Assembly: GCA_964389675.1 (NCBI GenBank)
Contig: CAYMEV010000005.1
Span: 6,027 to 70,026, forward strand
Length of the DNA: 64,000 bases
DNA from: CAYMEV01 sp964389675 [NCBI: uncultured Candidatus Sumerlaeota bacterium]
Lineage (GTDB): Bacteria > CAYMEV01
Direction: 5' to 3'
The notes under the pieces are model-generated. The model did no database searches. It worked only from the letters and a program-made list of their open reading frames with translations, and had not been told where the DNA came from. The position numbers and the translations under genes are program-made. This document shows positions 16,853-25,620 of this stretch, piece by piece. Position 1 is the first letter of the stretch. Every line of letters starts with the position of its first letter.

Positions 16853-17749
16853 ATGAATATTCAATCAAGTACAGCAACTGTAAAAGAGAAGAGATACTGT
16901 CTTGAGAGCGTTCTGAAGGATGCTGTCATGGTAAGCGGGGTATCAAAGGTTTTCTATAAGAGAGAATTCAACAGGGGAGAAAAGAGCTTTCTGGCCAGGC
17001 ATCTGGGCAAGAAGAAAGAGTTTTATGCCTTGAACGATATCAGTTTCAGTATAAAAAAGGGTGAGATCTTTGGAGTAATCGGGCATAACGGTTCAGGTAA
17101 AAGCACTCTGATAAGAATACTTTCAACGCTTCTAACTCCTTCTTCCGGAGATGTCAGGGTATTTGACCATGATGTGATGAGGGAAAGCCTGATGGTAAAA
17201 AGGCATATCAACAGGGTAAATGTTGAAGCATCCTTCTTCAAGGTATTGACAGCCTATGAAAATATTCTGTATGCCGCCAGGCTCTATGGCATTAAGAAGC
17301 AGTATCTAAGGGATTACCTTGATAAAATTATTATTGAGCTGGATTTCAGCAGAAGGGATTTAAACACAAAGGTTGAGAACCTGTCAAGGGGAATGCAGCA
17401 AAAGGTTGCCATAATGAGATCTCTGCTGAACACCCCCAATCTGCTGCTTCTTGATGAGCCGACAACAGGCCTGGACCCTATCTCTAAGAAATCAGTGCAG
17501 GAGACTATACTGAGGATAAGGAAGAGCCATGACATAACAATAATCCTCACCAGTCATGATATGGATGAGATTGATGCGCTTTGTGACAGAATAATGATCA
17601 TAAACAAGGGCAGAATCAAGGCAATAGGAAATAATGAATCTCTCAAGGATTATGTGCGTTATGCTGCTGACAGAAAAGATGTAAAGCTTGATGATGTATT
17701 CTGGTTTTACACAAAGGAAAAATGGTTAGAGGTTGAAAATGATGAATAA
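16853..17749 (+). CDS. ABC-2 type exporter ATPase (DrrA/CcmA-like)
   Basis: This 298-aa ATPase has Walker A GHNGSGKSTL, the ABC signature LSRGMQQKVAI, Walker B LLLLDEPTTGLDP and the switch His in LTSHDMDE. It resembles the ATPases of drug or polysaccharide exporters. A basic insertion (residues about 35-58, FYKREFNRGEKSFLARH) lies before the Walker A region. ATG 16853 follows AAAGGAGGAAGG; an upstream TTG in the same frame would require translation through two terminators and is rejected. The permease gene overlaps its end. The leader upstream suggests conditional expression. The exported substrate is unknown. Confidence 0.92.
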   Translation: MNIQSSTATVKEKRYCLESVLKDAVMVSGVSKVFYKREFNRGEKSFLARHLGKKKEFYALNDISFSIKKGEIFGVIGHNGSGKSTLIRILSTLLTPSSGDVRVFDHDVMRESLMVKRHINRVNVEASFFKVLTAYENILYAARLYGIKKQYLRDYLDKIIIELDFSRRDLNTKVENLSRGMQQKVAIMRSLLNTPNLLLLDEPTTGLDPISKKSVQETILRIRKSHDITIILTSHDMDEIDALCDRIMIINKGRIKAIGNNESLKDYVRYAADRKDVKLDDVFWFYTKEKWLEVENDE

Positions 17750-18536
17750 TATAAATTTCTATAAGCTTTTTGCTTTTACTGAAAAGAATTTTAACCTGCT
17801 GAAAAAATACCTGATATGGGAGGTCGTCTTTCTTTTTTATACTATAGTAAATATGCTGGTAATAGGATATATAGGGCTCGAATCAAACGATAACTCAAGG
17901 GTAATGTTCCTGATGATAGGGAGTCTTCTCTGGGGTTTCCTTTCCGTAATTTTCCAGGAATTATCGGTATCTGTAGCATGGGAAAGATGGGAAGGGACCC
18001 TTGAATATACTTTTATGGCCCCCATAAACAGGAGCGTATATGTCTTTGGACAGAGCCTCTATGCGGTGATTTACGGAATATTTAGAACAGTTGTTGCGCT
18101 TTTTGTTGTAGTTTTGTTTTTTAATCTGAGTTTGAGCAATTCAAATGTTCTAAGCGCTGTATCAGTATTAGCGGTATCAGGCATCTCATTCATAGGGCTT
18201 GGTATTGTAGCATCAATCCTGCCGCTTCTTTACCCTGAAAAAGGGGAGGGGGCGACCAGGATAATTGAAGCAGCACTGCTGCTGGTATCAGGTATTTACT
18301 ATAATATTGATGTTCTTCCAGCGTGGATGCAGAGATTATCTGTCTTTTCTCCAGCTACGTATACACTGAGGGCAATGAGGTCAGCCCTCCTGGAAAATGC
18401 AGGAATATACCAGATAAGGCATGATCTTCTGATACTGCTTATTTTTGGTATAATACTGGTACCAGCAGGATTTTATGCTTTCTATCTTGCTGAGATGTAT
18501 GCAAAAAGAGTAGGAAAACTTTCAAGGCATGGTTAA
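17739..18536 (+). CDS. ABC-2 type exporter permease
   Basis: The 265-aa protein has about six membrane segments, first near residues 22-45, and the ABC-2 family features GTLEYTFMAPINRSVYVFGQ and a late PAWMQRLSVFSPATYTLRAM segment. It pairs with the ATPase just upstream; the start (ATG 17739, GAGG upstream) overlaps the ATPase gene by 11 nt, which indicates coupled translation. It probably forms a homodimer with two ATPases. Substrate unknown. Confidence 0.92.
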   Translation: MMNNINFYKLFAFTEKNFNLLKKYLIWEVVFLFYTIVNMLVIGYIGLESNDNSRVMFLMIGSLLWGFLSVIFQELSVSVAWERWEGTLEYTFMAPINRSVYVFGQSLYAVIYGIFRTVVALFVVVLFFNLSLSNSNVLSAVSVLAVSGISFIGLGIVASILPLLYPEKGEGATRIIEAALLLVSGIYYNIDVLPAWMQRLSVFSPATYTLRAMRSALLENAGIYQIRHDLLILLIFGIILVPAGFYAFYLAEMYAKRVGKLSRHG

Positions 18537-18540
18537 AAGG

Positions 18541-18568
18541 GAATGCGGGGGCAAAATCCCCTGCATTC
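18541..18568 (+). terminator. Strong hairpin after the ABC exporter genes
   Basis: GAATGCGGGGG pairs with CCCCTGCATTC in an 11-bp stem (one G-T pair) around a 6-nt loop, 5 nt behind the permease stop. No T-run follows, so it may act as an mRNA-stabilising or Rho-assisted structure rather than as a classic intrinsic terminator. Confidence 0.45.
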
Positions 18569-18669
18569 ACTGCAGAGTTCCATCGGGCTGTATCTCAATA
18601 TAAAAAAACAATGTATGAGGCATTGAAAAGGAGGGCATGTTTTTTATCCCGGACTGGATGCCGCTGCCA

Positions 18670-18698
18670 TTGACTTTTGGGCATTAATCTGATATAAT
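18670..18698 (+). promoter_or_regulatory. Sigma-70-type promoter of the GHL10 gene
   Basis: TTGACT (18670-18675), a 17-nt spacer and a perfect TATAAT (18693-18698) lie about 36 nt before the ATG at 18735. This is the best promoter match in the window. Confidence 0.75.
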
Positions 18699-18734
18699 AG
18701 TAATTTATTAAAAAATCAGGAAGCGAGAATAAAT

Positions 18735-21700
18735 ATGCCCAGATTAAAAAAAGCCATCAATATCTTTTTATTCCTTTTTTTGCTTTTAAGCCTTGTGAAT
18801 TACAGCAGCGATGCCGTGTCAGGTCAAGATACATGCACTGTAAGCCCGGCTGGAAGCAAAATACCTGAAACAAGGTATGACCATACCAGCATAAGGCAGA
18901 TAGATCCTTTTGCAGTAAGGGTTAAAGATGCCGTATCAGATTATCTTAATGTAAGGACGGGCCCTGGTAATTCATATGATATAATTACACAGATATATGC
19001 AGGGCAGAAGTTTATAAGCGATTATTATGAAAATGGCTGGTATCGTATCGATATACCAAGCGGGTCAGGGATCTCATATGGATGGTCATATGGCGGCACT
19101 TCAACAGAGAACGGCTATCTTGAAGGTTCCCAGGAGACCTCCTATGTAAGGGTGATAGAATGGAAAGGCACTCTTAATGTAAGGACGGGCCCTGGAACAT
19201 CATATGGCATAATTACTTCCATTTCAAGCGGACAGAGGTTTGCTGCAGTTGAAGAAAGCGGAGGATGGTACAAAATCTTCCTTTTGAATATTGATGACTA
19301 CAGCTTCGGGTGGGCATCAGGAAATTACCTTGAATTATTTGAGGGAGGGGACAATGAGGGCTACAAGGCTGATCTGCTCAGTCTTGACTGCCCTTCCAGC
19401 CTGCAGGCGGGAAATTCTGGAACCGTCAGCATGGAAATTCTCAACAGCGGCAGTAATTCATTCAATGAAAATACTATTCTTGCCTGCACCGTTCCAAGGT
19501 TCCGAAGCAGCGCTTTCTTCTACAGCACATGGATATCTGATTCCAGGGTAATGGCATCTGACAGGAACTGCCTTCCGGGCCAGGCCATAATATTCAGTTT
19601 CACAATTAAAGCTCCTGATGACGGGGCAAATAATTCCTATACTGAATATTTCAATCTCTATCAGGATGGATTTAACTGGTTTAGCGATATGGGCGGCCCT
19701 GATGACAGCGGTATATATTTTACCATAAACGTGACAGGTTCCCAGGCATATGGTCCAAAGAGAGAAATCAGGGCTGTCTGGATATCAACGGTCTATAATA
19801 TAGACTGGCCCAAGCAGAGGGCTTTAGGCGACAGCTCTGAAATTATTCCTGCCGGGGAATATATGAGAGCTGACTGGCCTGGCCCGGCAAAGGACACTGC
19901 AGGCCAGCAGGCAAGCCTAATTGCAATTCTTGATGAACTCATGTCAACAGGTATTAACACTGTGTTTTTGCAGGTAAGGCCGGCATGTGACGCATTTTAC
20001 CAGAGCAATTATGAGCCATGGTCCAGGTATCTGACCGGAACAGAGGGTGAAGCTCCTGATCCATTCTGGGACCCTCTTGAATTTGCAATCGATGCCTGTC
20101 ATGAGAGAGGAATGGAGCTGCATGCATGGATCAATCCCTACAGAGCGAGAGCAGGAGGAACATCCAATCACCCTACGCATGTTATAAATACGCATCCTGA
20201 ATGGATCGTGACTTACGGCGCTTCATCCAAAAAGGTCCTTAATCCAGGCCTTCCAGAAGTCAGGGCGCATGTTGAAAATGTAATAATGGATATAGTGACA
20301 GGATACAATGTCGATGGCATACACTTTGATGATTACTTTTACCCTTATCCTGAAAGCGGATACAGCTTTGATGATTCAGAAGCATATGGCCTTTACGGAA
20401 ATGGCATGTCGCTGGAAGACTGGCGCCGATATAACGTAAATACACTTATAGAAACGGTATATAATTCCATTAAAACAATTGACCAGAGGGTAAAATTCGG
20501 TGTAAGCCCGTTTGGTATCTGGAAATCAGGCACTCCACCCGGAATTGCTGGCCTTAGTGCATACGATGATATTTTTTGCGATGCTCTTGCCTGGCTTTCA
20601 GGAAATTATGTCGATTACATCTCGCCTCAGCTCTACTGGGGATATGGAGGAAGCACTGATTATGCACTTTTAATGCCCTGGTGGGCATTACAGGCCGGCA
20701 ATAACAACAGGCATTTTTATCCCGGCTTGGCAGCATACAGAGTGGCAAGCGGACAATTAACGGCAGAGACCCTCAGGCAACAGATACTGGATAGCCGTGA
20801 TAACAGCCTGTGCCAGGGGACTATTTTTTTCAGCTCCAGCAGTGTAACAGATTATACAGTGGTTAATGACCCCCTTAAAAATGAGCTTTATCTATCCCCG
20901 GCACTGGTACCTGCAATGGAATGGATAGATGCAATACCGCCCCGGAAACCTCTTAATTTGACCATTACTCCGTCAGGAGATGGCAATATTATCAGCTGGG
21001 GGAAACCGCAGGCTGCATCAGATGGTGAATATCCCAGCAGGTATATTTTATACTGCTCCTTAACAGAGGAGATAGATACTGATAATGCAGGCAATATCCT
21101 GTATATTACAGGGATCTCCGAAGAACCTGACCTTTCATATTTTCATCAGACTTCATCAACCTGTTTCTATGCAGCTGCTTCTCTGGATCGCACTGGAAAT
21201 GAAAGCCCGGCAGCATATGTATCACAGACTATAGATAACCCTTCTGATTTTTCAGCCAGCTCTGCAGGGCCGGACAGTATTGGCCTGACATGGAATGAAA
21301 ATAGTTCAGGCGATAATGTGATGATAGCATATAATACAGTTGATATTTTTGGTATTCCTGAGGGTGGATACAGTGTCGGTGAGATTATAGACCAGGGAGG
21401 GACCGTCATTTTCAGGGGTTCAGCTGCAAGCTTTGTTCATGCCGGACTGGAAGCCGGCAGTATATATTACTATAAAATCTGGTCATATAATGCAGATAAT
21501 CTTTATTCTGACGGCCTGACAAGTTATGCAGTTACAGAAGATGAAACATATTATAGCCTGACGCTTTACTCATACCCTCAGAATAATGATGTACTGCTTT
21601 ACGGTGCCGGCAGCTATATGCAAGGGGATATCATTGGAATAGAGGCAATTAATCCGGGTTATGAATTCTTCTCCTGGACAGGAGAACCTGATGATGTACT

Positions 21701-22841
21701 TCTTCTTGATGATCAATCTTCCGCTTCTACCTTTTTCACCATGCCCGGGCGTGATATAATACTGACTGCATCTTTTATAGAGGAAAATTCTATGGGTATG
21801 GCCGTAATGAGCCTTGCCAACCCTCTGCATAAAGGTACCTATATATGGTCTTATGCTCCAGCCAGGCAATACGGTCATGGTTATAAAGGCTCTGACTGGC
21901 AGAATATAAGCAGTTTATCTGCATCAAGGCTTATTGCAGGTGATATCGACACCATTCCAGGGCCTGAGATCATAAGTATTTTTGATGAATATGGCCTCTG
22001 GTATTACAGCCTTACAGAAAACCTGTGGGTGAACATAATGGGAAGCTCGGTACCATGCCGGGGGATTGCACTTGCTATGGCTGGAGGAACCTCCAGCTGT
22101 CTCATTGCATCTTTTGATAATTATGGAATATATAAGAGGGAAACTGACGGCCAGTGGATCCGATTAACCTATATAACTGCTGGTAATCTGATCGCTGTGA
22201 ATTTTGATAAAGACACTGAGGGAAGAGATGAACTGATTTTTACTGCGGAAGGCTATAATGGGCTGTTCCTTTATGATCTTGAATATAACAGCATTGCAAG
22301 GATTGAAATGGCAGCCCCGGTCCAGATGCATGCTGCTGATATCACCGGTGACGGCTTTAAGGACCTGGTCTGTGCATTTGAATCAGCCGGAATATATCTT
22401 GGCAGCTATGCAGGCAGTAAGTCAGATTTTAATAGAACTGTGGCTGATTGCCATGCATCTGGAAAAACCCTGCAGTGCTGTTTTGATAGTCCAGGCATAT
22501 TCCCGGTCCTGAAATCTGTAGCATGGAACAGAATTACTTCGGCAATACCCATGGACGGCCATAATATGGGATCTGCAGATATTGCAGGTTCCCCTGGAGA
22601 AGAGATATTCATAGCCTATGGGGACAGGACATATTATTACTGCATTGATTCCGGATCATGGTTCACTTTTGTTACAGCCCCGTTTGACTGGATAGTTTCA
22701 GGCAGGTTCACAGGAGGATATTACGATGATATTATTGCCCAGGCAAGCCCCAACGGGAATATTTATCTTTATAAAAAGGTCAGTGACTCATGGGAGCTTA
22801 TCGCAGCATCAGGCAATTTAAGTTCACTTGCTTCCTTCTGA
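18735..22841 (+). CDS. Secreted multidomain glycosidase of the GHL10 (DUF187) family
   Basis: The 1368-aa protein has a signal peptide (about residues 8-30), two bacterial SH3 domains with LNVRTGPG motifs (about 63-120 and 137-202), an Ig-like CARDB/NBR1-type domain (about 210-335), a GHL10 TIM barrel (about 343-735; REIRAVWISTV, VFLQVRPACDAFY, ELHAWINPYRA, VDGIHFDDYFYPYP), fibronectin-III-like segments, an InlB-type B-repeat ending FTMPGRDIILTASF, and a C-terminal repeat module of about 340 residues. Characterised GHL10 proteins such as E. coli DigH cleave peptidoglycan glycan strands; the SH3 domains fit wall binding, so wall hydrolysis is a reasonable but unproven role. The C-terminal module is also present in the metalloprotease at 1-4097. 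AGGAAGCGAG precedes ATG 18735. The 3' end overlaps the convergent aminotransferase gene by 18 nt. Confidence 0.88.
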   Translation: MPRLKKAINIFLFLFLLLSLVNYSSDAVSGQDTCTVSPAGSKIPETRYDHTSIRQIDPFAVRVKDAVSDYLNVRTGPGNSYDIITQIYAGQKFISDYYENGWYRIDIPSGSGISYGWSYGGTSTENGYLEGSQETSYVRVIEWKGTLNVRTGPGTSYGIITSISSGQRFAAVEESGGWYKIFLLNIDDYSFGWASGNYLELFEGGDNEGYKADLLSLDCPSSLQAGNSGTVSMEILNSGSNSFNENTILACTVPRFRSSAFFYSTWISDSRVMASDRNCLPGQAIIFSFTIKAPDDGANNSYTEYFNLYQDGFNWFSDMGGPDDSGIYFTINVTGSQAYGPKREIRAVWISTVYNIDWPKQRALGDSSEIIPAGEYMRADWPGPAKDTAGQQASLIAILDELMSTGINTVFLQVRPACDAFYQSNYEPWSRYLTGTEGEAPDPFWDPLEFAIDACHERGMELHAWINPYRARAGGTSNHPTHVINTHPEWIVTYGASSKKVLNPGLPEVRAHVENVIMDIVTGYNVDGIHFDDYFYPYPESGYSFDDSEAYGLYGNGMSLEDWRRYNVNTLIETVYNSIKTIDQRVKFGVSPFGIWKSGTPPGIAGLSAYDDIFCDALAWLSGNYVDYISPQLYWGYGGSTDYALLMPWWALQAGNNNRHFYPGLAAYRVASGQLTAETLRQQILDSRDNSLCQGTIFFSSSSVTDYTVVNDPLKNELYLSPALVPAMEWIDAIPPRKPLNLTITPSGDGNIISWGKPQAASDGEYPSRYILYCSLTEEIDTDNAGNILYITGISEEPDLSYFHQTSSTCFYAAASLDRTGNESPAAYVSQTIDNPSDFSASSAGPDSIGLTWNENSSGDNVMIAYNTVDIFGIPEGGYSVGEIIDQGGTVIFRGSAASFVHAGLEAGSIYYYKIWSYNADNLYSDGLTSYAVTEDETYYSLTLYSYPQNNDVLLYGAGSYMQGDIIGIEAINPGYEFFSWTGEPDDVLLLDDQSSASTFFTMPGRDIILTASFIEENSMGMAVMSLANPLHKGTYIWSYAPARQYGHGYKGSDWQNISSLSASRLIAGDIDTIPGPEIISIFDEYGLWYYSLTENLWVNIMGSSVPCRGIALAMAGGTSSCLIASFDNYGIYKRETDGQWIRLTYITAGNLIAVNFDKDTEGRDELIFTAEGYNGLFLYDLEYNSIARIEMAAPVQMHAADITGDGFKDLVCAFESAGIYLGSYAGSKSDFNRTVADCHASGKTLQCCFDSPGIFPVLKSVAWNRITSAIPMDGHNMGSADIAGSPGEEIFIAYGDRTYYYCIDSGSWFTFVTAPFDWIVSGRFTGGYYDDIIAQASPNGNIYLYKKVSDSWELIAASGNLSSLASF

Positions 22842-24509
22842 TCCAGAACTGGCCCACTTTTGATGATACTCTTTAATGAGTGAAACGAGATTTTCTCCTA
22901 TTTTTTGATAGTCATCTTCATACAGATTTGCCATTGAAACTCTTACAGACCATTGCGGGCCTGCAAACCCGGAACCAGGAAGCAGCACGGTCTGGTATCC
23001 TGATGCAAGTTCAAGAAGAAAATCAAAAACTGTAAAATTTTCAGTCAGATACTGCGTAAATTCTTTGCCATGGAGATGTTCTGACAGAATTCCGATATCA
23101 ATCATCTGATAGTAGAAAGTTTTATCAGCTCCTTTTTGAAATTCGATTCCTAACGGTTTATAGAGATTTTCCATTCGCCTGTAAAGGATGGCCTGTATCG
23201 CCTTTTTATAATTGTTCTGATCATCCATCAGGTCGTACAGGGAAAAAAGAGCCATAATGCATTGCTGTGGTGTAGAAAGGCCTCCAGTATGAGCAAGCGC
23301 TACCGATCTGCTGTCCATTAGAAGGCGTTCTATAAATGGCAGGGATCCGGGATCCGTTGAATCTATCAGATAACGCATGTTTAAGAGCTTTTTTTGTTCC
23401 CTGCCAAGGCCAGACAGCATTTTATCAAAAATATTCTCCCTGTTAATGAAAATTACACCAAGCCTCCATCCTGTAACCCCGAAATATTTAGAAAAAGAAA
23501 AGACGCCTATGCAGTTTTCCGGGATCAGCTGAATAAGGTCATGAAATTCATCTGTAAAACGGCAATATACTGTATCGGTAAGGATGATCAGGTTTTTTCT
23601 TTCATTTTTGACGAGAGCAGCGATCTTTTCAATACTTTCACGGCTCATGCTTACAGAGCCTGGATTCATCGGATTTACCATAAAAAGTGCTTTAATCCCG
23701 GGATCTTTAAGCTTATTAAGCTCGCTGTCTGAGATATTCCATCCAGTTTTCTCAGAACCTTCAATATAAATTGGATTGAGCCGGTAATCATTTAATATGG
23801 GTATTTCAAGATAAGGGGAAAAAATGGGGGTGATTATAGCAATGGCATCACCCGGGATCAGAAGAAAATTTTCTTTCAATGAATTAAAAACATAGATCAT
23901 CGCCGCTGTAGCACCTTCAGTTGCAAAAAGGTCAAAGGCCTGATCATCGCCATTTATGGAATGAATCTTTTTCAGGTAAGCCAGTACTATAGCTTCAGGT
24001 GTTTCAAGTATTCTGGGAGGAGTAGGATAATGATCGCCAAGGACTGCATCGGCCATATCGGAGATAAAATCATCGGGGTCAATTCCGAGTTTATCCCGTG
24101 AGTAATCAATGCATTCCTTTAAGAAACAAGCTGTCCTGGTATCCGGATGATTTTCCAGATAATTTATAAACCTGTCAGCTAACCCTTGCTTGTTTTCAGC
24201 AGGAAATGCAAGATCACCGTTGAGCTCTGATGCGCAGGAGATATTGACGGCAAAATCCTGTAACATGCTGAAGGCAAGCCTTGGAACCGTATTTATGAAA
24301 TTAGGGTTGCCTCTTCCAGCATTCAGTACAGGTTTTTCTCCCTGAGATGCTTTGTTTATAAGAAAATCCTTGAATTCGAAGGGGCTTAATTCGGAATAGA
24401 TGCTTTTGCCGGCTTTAATTACGGGTTTTGAGGAGGTACAGGATATAAAAGACAGATTTAGAAATACAATAACCAGAGCAATTAAGAAGAAAATACTGTA
24501 TCTTTTCAT
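22824..24509 (-). CDS. Lipoprotein-signal aspartate 4-decarboxylase/aminotransferase-family enzyme
   Basis: The protein (561 aa) aligns by eye with bifunctional aspartate aminotransferase/aspartate 4-decarboxylases (AspD), fold-type I PLP enzymes of about 530 aa that turn aspartate into alanine and CO2: LNAGRGNPNF (62-71), LFATEGATAAMIYVFNSLKEN, TPIFSPYLEIP, MVNPMNPGSVSM, the PLP lysine in SFSKYFG (Lys341), GWRLGV (Arg349) and a C-terminal WSVRVSMAN. The unusual part is the N-terminus: a basic-hydrophobic signal with FISC (Cys24), which looks like a lipoprotein signal. The first family motif begins about 38 residues after the Cys, so the signal is an addition and not part of the enzyme. This suggests export and membrane anchoring. 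Family call is firm; the location is inferred. Confidence 0.85.
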   Translation of the reverse strand: MKRYSIFFLIALVIVFLNLSFISCTSSKPVIKAGKSIYSELSPFEFKDFLINKASQGEKPVLNAGRGNPNFINTVPRLAFSMLQDFAVNISCASELNGDLAFPAENKQGLADRFINYLENHPDTRTACFLKECIDYSRDKLGIDPDDFISDMADAVLGDHYPTPPRILETPEAIVLAYLKKIHSINGDDQAFDLFATEGATAAMIYVFNSLKENFLLIPGDAIAIITPIFSPYLEIPILNDYRLNPIYIEGSEKTGWNISDSELNKLKDPGIKALFMVNPMNPGSVSMSRESIEKIAALVKNERKNLIILTDTVYCRFTDEFHDLIQLIPENCIGVFSFSKYFGVTGWRLGVIFINRENIFDKMLSGLGREQKKLLNMRYLIDSTDPGSLPFIERLLMDSRSVALAHTGGLSTPQQCIMALFSLYDLMDDQNNYKKAIQAILYRRMENLYKPLGIEFQKGADKTFYYQMIDIGILSEHLHGKEFTQYLTENFTVFDFLLELASGYQTVLLPGSGFAGPQWSVRVSMANLYEDDYQKIGENLVSLIKEYHQKWASSGSEGSK

Positions 24510-24556
24510 TATTCTACCCCTGTAAAGGCATATTTTTCAAAAGAGAAAGCGCCAGT

Positions 24557-24586
24557 ATTATAACTATACACTTAAAATTGAATGAA
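24557..24586 (-). promoter_or_regulatory. Promoter of the lipoprotein PLP-enzyme gene
   Basis: On the minus strand TTCATT (24586-24581), an 18-nt spacer and a perfect TATAAT (24562-24557) lie about 48 nt upstream of the ATG at 24509. Confidence 0.5.
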
Positions 24587-24594
24587 GTTAAGGC

Positions 24595-25620
24595 TTATTT
24601 GAACTTAATTTTTTTATTTCCTGAGATTCTGCTGAATCCGAGCAGATTTTCCTTTAGAAAACCGGATATATTGGATTTTGGGATTTTTAGTATTGTCTTT
24701 TGATGTATAAGATCGCATCTGCTGCAGGGAGAAATATTATTTATTGTTTTATTCCTGAAATTTTCCCTCAAAGATTTCATTTTTTCATTGTTCCATATAT
24801 CAGACAGGCAAGTATCTCTAACGTTTCCCATATCAAGATCGCCAAAAAAATCCTGGGGACAAGGTACAACTGTTCCATTAAAGAATATCACCAATGCATA
24901 ATAGGGAAAAGTGCAGACAGAATATGATGCCTCTGTTCCTGAACTGTCCATATCATGGCTTCCTGCCCAGTTATGCTCTTTCTTGATAAGAATCTGGTCA
25001 AGTTCTCTGCAGTCAAGAGTCTTTGAAAAATCAATAACAGCCTGGATTTCCTCCTTTGTATAGCCAAAATCAATAAACTCCAGAACGGTAAACGGGCTTT
25101 TTACATTAAGGTTCCTTTTAAGGGATAAAAAATTCCTGATATTATCAGTCGTTTTTTCAAAGACAGCATTGATCCTTCTGCTTTCATAGGACTCTTTGTC
25201 ATAACCGTCAAAAGAAAAAGAAAGAAAATCCAGGCCTGAAACTATAATCTCCTTTGACAGCTCTTTAGTAAGAAGGGTTGCATTTGTATGTATCGATGTT
25301 TTTATTCCTGCATTCCTGGCAATCAATATCATTTCCGGGAGGCTTTTGTGAAGAAGGCTTTCACCCCTGTGATGCAGGTTTATATGAGCAACTTTTCCCT
25401 TTATCTGTCTGATTATCTCCCTGTAGAGGCCAATATCCATAAATCCCTGGTCATAGCCTTCAGGCTTCTGTGAATTTGGACACATACTGCATGCAAGGTT
25501 ACAGTGATTTGTTGCCTCTATCCACATTTTGAATGGCTGGTAGGGAAGAGATATGCTTTTCTTTATATAATGAATATATGCTTTTCCCATAGTTTTTATC
25601 CTGCAGGCAGTGTTTTTCAT
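24595..25620 (-). CDS. Radical SAM protein with SPASM-type C-terminus
   Basis: The 341-aa protein has the radical SAM iron-sulfur motif CNLACSMC (CxxxCxxC, about residues 41-48), the GESLLHKSLP segment, and a C-terminal cysteine set (CTFPYYA, VVPCPQDF, CSRCD) that fits a SPASM/twitch auxiliary cluster domain with the typical GNVRDTCLSDIWNN sequence. Such enzymes modify peptides, sugars or cofactor precursors. No precursor peptide gene is visible nearby. Its start overlaps the stop of the upstream radical SAM gene by 4 nt (ATGA), so the two are coupled and probably act in one pathway. Confidence 0.9.
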   Translation of the reverse strand: MKNTACRIKTMGKAYIHYIKKSISLPYQPFKMWIEATNHCNLACSMCPNSQKPEGYDQGFMDIGLYREIIRQIKGKVAHINLHHRGESLLHKSLPEMILIARNAGIKTSIHTNATLLTKELSKEIIVSGLDFLSFSFDGYDKESYESRRINAVFEKTTDNIRNFLSLKRNLNVKSPFTVLEFIDFGYTKEEIQAVIDFSKTLDCRELDQILIKKEHNWAGSHDMDSSGTEASYSVCTFPYYALVIFFNGTVVPCPQDFFGDLDMGNVRDTCLSDIWNNEKMKSLRENFRNKTINNISPCSRCDLIHQKTILKIPKSNISGFLKENLLGFSRISGNKKIKFK

